This document shows, one piece after another, positions 62,284-64,000 of a stretch of DNA of 64,000 nt. The notes beneath the pieces are model-generated. The model was given only the letters and a program-made list of their open reading frames with translations, was not told where the DNA came from and did no database searches. The translations under genes and the position numbers were made by a program. Origin of the DNA: Bog-473 sp963791455 (GTDB taxonomy: Bacteria; Actinomycetota; Acidimicrobiia; Acidimicrobiales; RAAP-2); NCBI GenBank assembly GCA_963791455.1, contig CAWBSM010000005.1:186001-250000 (forward strand), in the 5' to 3' direction. The stretch's first letter is position 1. Every line of letters begins with the position of its first letter.

Positions 62284-63309
62284 TCAGGCTTCCAAGGCTG
62301 CGTCGAGAGCGGCCATCGCGGCTCCGCGTGCGCCGGCCATGTCGAGCTCGGGCACTAGCACGAAACCAGCAACAGCTGCCTCCTCTTCGCGGAGGGTCGT
62401 GCTGTCGCGGACGTTTTGCAAGAACCACGTTTTGAATGCGCCCCCGGCCTCCACGACGCCACCACCGATGAAATAAGCATCGGGGTCCAAGAAGTTCGCT
62501 GCAATCGTGAAAAGCCGGCCCAACGCCGCCGCCTGTTGCTCGAATATCCGGGTGGCCATTGGGTCCCCGGCCTCTCCGTAAGACCGCACGGATCGAGCCG
62601 CCTCGGAAAGGGGTAGCGATCCAAGCTCGTGGTCCGGGTAGCGCGACAACCAGTACGGCAGAAGGTTGAGCTCGATGCCCGTCAGTGACGCGACGCTTTC
62701 GGCATCTCCTAAGAACCCACAGTTGCATCTTGGAATGGGCTGATCAGGCTCCAAGAGCCCCGCCATCGGAATGTGCACGTGGCCAAGTTCACCTGCTGCG
62801 CCCGTCGCCCCCTTGACAACACGACCCCGATGCACGATCCCACCGCCGAGTCCCGTACCGACGATGGCGGAGACCGACGACCGCGAGCGGCCGTGCACAC
62901 CGAAATGCAGGCGGTGGGCATAGAGGGCGGCCGCGTTGCCGTCGTTGTTGTAGACGACAGGGAGACCTAGCCTGCGCTCTAGATGAGCACGGAGGTCGAA
63001 CCCGTTCCAGCTCGGATGTCCGAAGTTGGTCGAACCCCGCCGGAAGATCACGCCTTCGGCACTCGCGGGGCCCGGGCTGTCGAGTCCGACGGCGCGCACC
63101 CGAGCGCGCTCGATCCCGGTCAGAGCGAGAATCCGAGCTACCGACTCCTCCAGCGCATCCAGGGCTGCCTGGGTGCCCTCTTTGACCCGGCTCGGGGACT
63201 CGACCATCTCATCGACCAGGAACCGGCCCGAGACCTCGAGAACAGTCGCGTTGTTGGACGTCGCTCCGTTGTCGACGCCGACAACGACGGATGCAGCGGG
63301 CGAAGTCAC
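62284..63309 (-). CDS. ROK family sugar kinase/regulator-like protein
   Basis: 341 residues from a GTG at 63309 with GAGGG upstream. The ROK phosphate loop is VVVGVDNGATSNNATVLE, the catalytic Asp lies in NNDGNAAALYAH, and AIVGTGLGGGIVHRG with the CNCG zinc region PRCNCGFLGDAESVA follow. There is no N-terminal helix-turn-helix, so it should be a kinase for glucose or a related sugar. It is convergent with the PfkB gene and has no DosR-type box. Confidence 0.88.
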   Translation of the reverse strand: MTSPAASVVVGVDNGATSNNATVLEVSGRFLVDEMVESPSRVKEGTQAALDALEESVARILALTGIERARVRAVGLDSPGPASAEGVIFRRGSTNFGHPSWNGFDLRAHLERRLGLPVVYNNDGNAAALYAHRLHFGVHGRSRSSVSAIVGTGLGGGIVHRGRVVKGATGAAGELGHVHIPMAGLLEPDQPIPRCNCGFLGDAESVASLTGIELNLLPYWLSRYPDHELGSLPLSEAARSVRSYGEAGDPMATRIFEQQAAALGRLFTIAANFLDPDAYFIGGGVVEAGGAFKTWFLQNVRDSTTLREEEAAVAGFVLVPELDMAGARGAAMAALDAALEA

Positions 63310-63577
63310 CGACCCTCGATCTTACGGGTCGGAGTACGAGTCCAACGTGGCGCTCAACCGCCCGGTAGCTCTACCGCGGCGCTTTGCTTCCAAAGCCACC
63401 ACCTGAACTGCGCGCCCGTCCCGGTGTTCGGGGGCAGCCTGGCGAAGACCGCTGGGACTGTCGATCTATTGGATCCGCAGGTCGTCGAAATCGAAGCTGA
63501 TGCCCACGCTCCACTTTCGGTCAAGCGCAAAGTTCCGACAACGTCGGTGGAGTGCAGCCTGGGCGTTGTGCAGTCAC

Positions 63578-64000
63578 TTAGGGAAGCCAGTCTCGTTTAG
63601 TAGCGATCTGTCCCGTCGTGGTGCTGGTGAACGACAACGTCTCTATTGATCCCACGATCGAAACAGGTGTGCTAACGCTCGTGACCGTAAATGTTCCGCT
63701 AGCGGCGGCGAAGGCGACCCGTGCCGCCGGTGATCGTGTTGACCGTTGTCGCGGTCGCGGGTCCGGTGGACGTGAGAGTGCCCGACCCCGAGGTGATCGC
63801 GAACAGCTGGTCGCCGTTCGCCGCCACGGTGGTCCCAGCACCCGTAAGCTACAGGTGACCGGACCCCGTGAGGGTGATTGTCTGAACGCCGCTGCCGGTG
63901 ACCGCTCCGAGGTGGGAGAGGTGACCCGAACTCTCGTTGGTGGCCGTCCCGGTCAAAAGGTCGACCGTATTAGTCCCGGTGGCTCTACCGCTTAGCGGGC
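63578..64000 (-). pseudogene. C-terminal part of a secreted repeat-rich protein, with a stop and a frameshift (partial)
   Basis: Read on the minus strand from the right edge, one frame gives Thr/Gly-rich text: GAVTGSGVQTITLTGSG, then a TAG, then LTGAGTTVAANGDQLFAITS and TTVNTITGGTGR. Near 63710 one extra base shifts the frame to FAAASGTFTVTSVSTPVSIV, ending at 63578. Such beta-strand-like repeats with a final TGRF.xASGTFT segment occur in secreted actinobacterial proteins. The start lies beyond the window, and the function is unknown. Confidence 0.6.

Noticed and set aside
1..64000. CRISPR arrays, tRNA and rRNA genes, phage genes
   Set aside because: No regularly spaced repeats, cloverleaf-like sequence, rRNA-like stretch or phage structural genes were seen on reading.

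Overview
The window is a GC-rich stretch of an actinobacterial chromosome. GTG and TTG starts are common, genes are often coupled by 4-base GTGA/ATGA overlaps, and the gene content is typical of Actinobacteria: a mycofactocin-type dehydrogenase, a WS/DGAT acyltransferase, a DosR/DosS pair and a remnant of an IS481-like element. An uncultured member near Acidimicrobiia is my best guess, but nothing here fixes the taxon. No tRNA, rRNA or CRISPR array was seen.

Left part, about 1-21.8 kb. This holds ordinary accessory genes: the start of a cyclic-nucleotide-domain reductase-like gene, an MFS exporter, pdxH, a DUF1801 gene, a pentapeptide-repeat gene and mug. Between about 4 and 7.6 kb and at 11.3 kb it also holds many broken gene pieces. 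From 7.9 to 17.5 kb lies an acyl-CoA/dehydrogenase catabolic group: an SDR, an amidohydrolase, a dihydrodipicolinate-synthase-like gene, two acyl-CoA synthetases (one frameshifted), and a coupled enoyl-CoA hydratase / DUF35 / lipid-transfer-thiolase trio. A TetR / DUF2252 / HdeD group and a lipid kinase close this part.

Central and right part, about 21.9-62 kb. This looks like one hypoxia/dormancy island. A DosR-like response regulator (33.4-34.1 kb) and a divergent single-GAF, probably haem-binding DosS-like kinase (34.2-35.3 kb) sit inside it. Ten promoter regions carry a near-palindrome of the form GGGAC-N4-GTCCC, often with a second copy or half-site 21-23 bases away. The genes behind these boxes are: HTH-flavin-domain protein plus trehalose-synthase-like glycosyltransferase; WS/DGAT acyltransferase; an operon of HTH-flavin-domain protein, alcohol dehydrogenase, GNAT, HDAC-like deacetylase and universal stress protein; a three-gene split cytochrome b module; an orphan small protein next to dosR; a two-span membrane protein; a broken aldehyde dehydrogenase with alcohol dehydrogenase and flavin-domain protein; GAPDH plus a group 3b-type NiFe hydrogenase and its protease; a divergent 2-oxoacid:ferredoxin oxidoreductase with a GltD-like electron-transfer subunit; PEP synthase; acetyl-CoA hydrolase/transferase; and a PfkB sugar kinase. 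Acetate kinase and phosphoketolase lie beside dosRS without a visible box. An ABC exporter with its TetR regulator (40.1-43.4 kb) interrupts the island.

Taken together the island could re-route carbon and electrons when oxygen runs out. GAPDH and pyruvate oxidation make reductant, the hydrogenase and alcohol dehydrogenase dispose of it, acetate/CoA enzymes conserve energy, and trehalose, wax ester/TAG, stress protein and reversible acetylation functions support survival. Several genes (FMN reductase, acyl-CoA synthetase, aldehyde dehydrogenase, PEP synthase, PfkB, right-edge gene) carry 1-base frameshifts. I cannot tell true decay from assembly errors for most of them.
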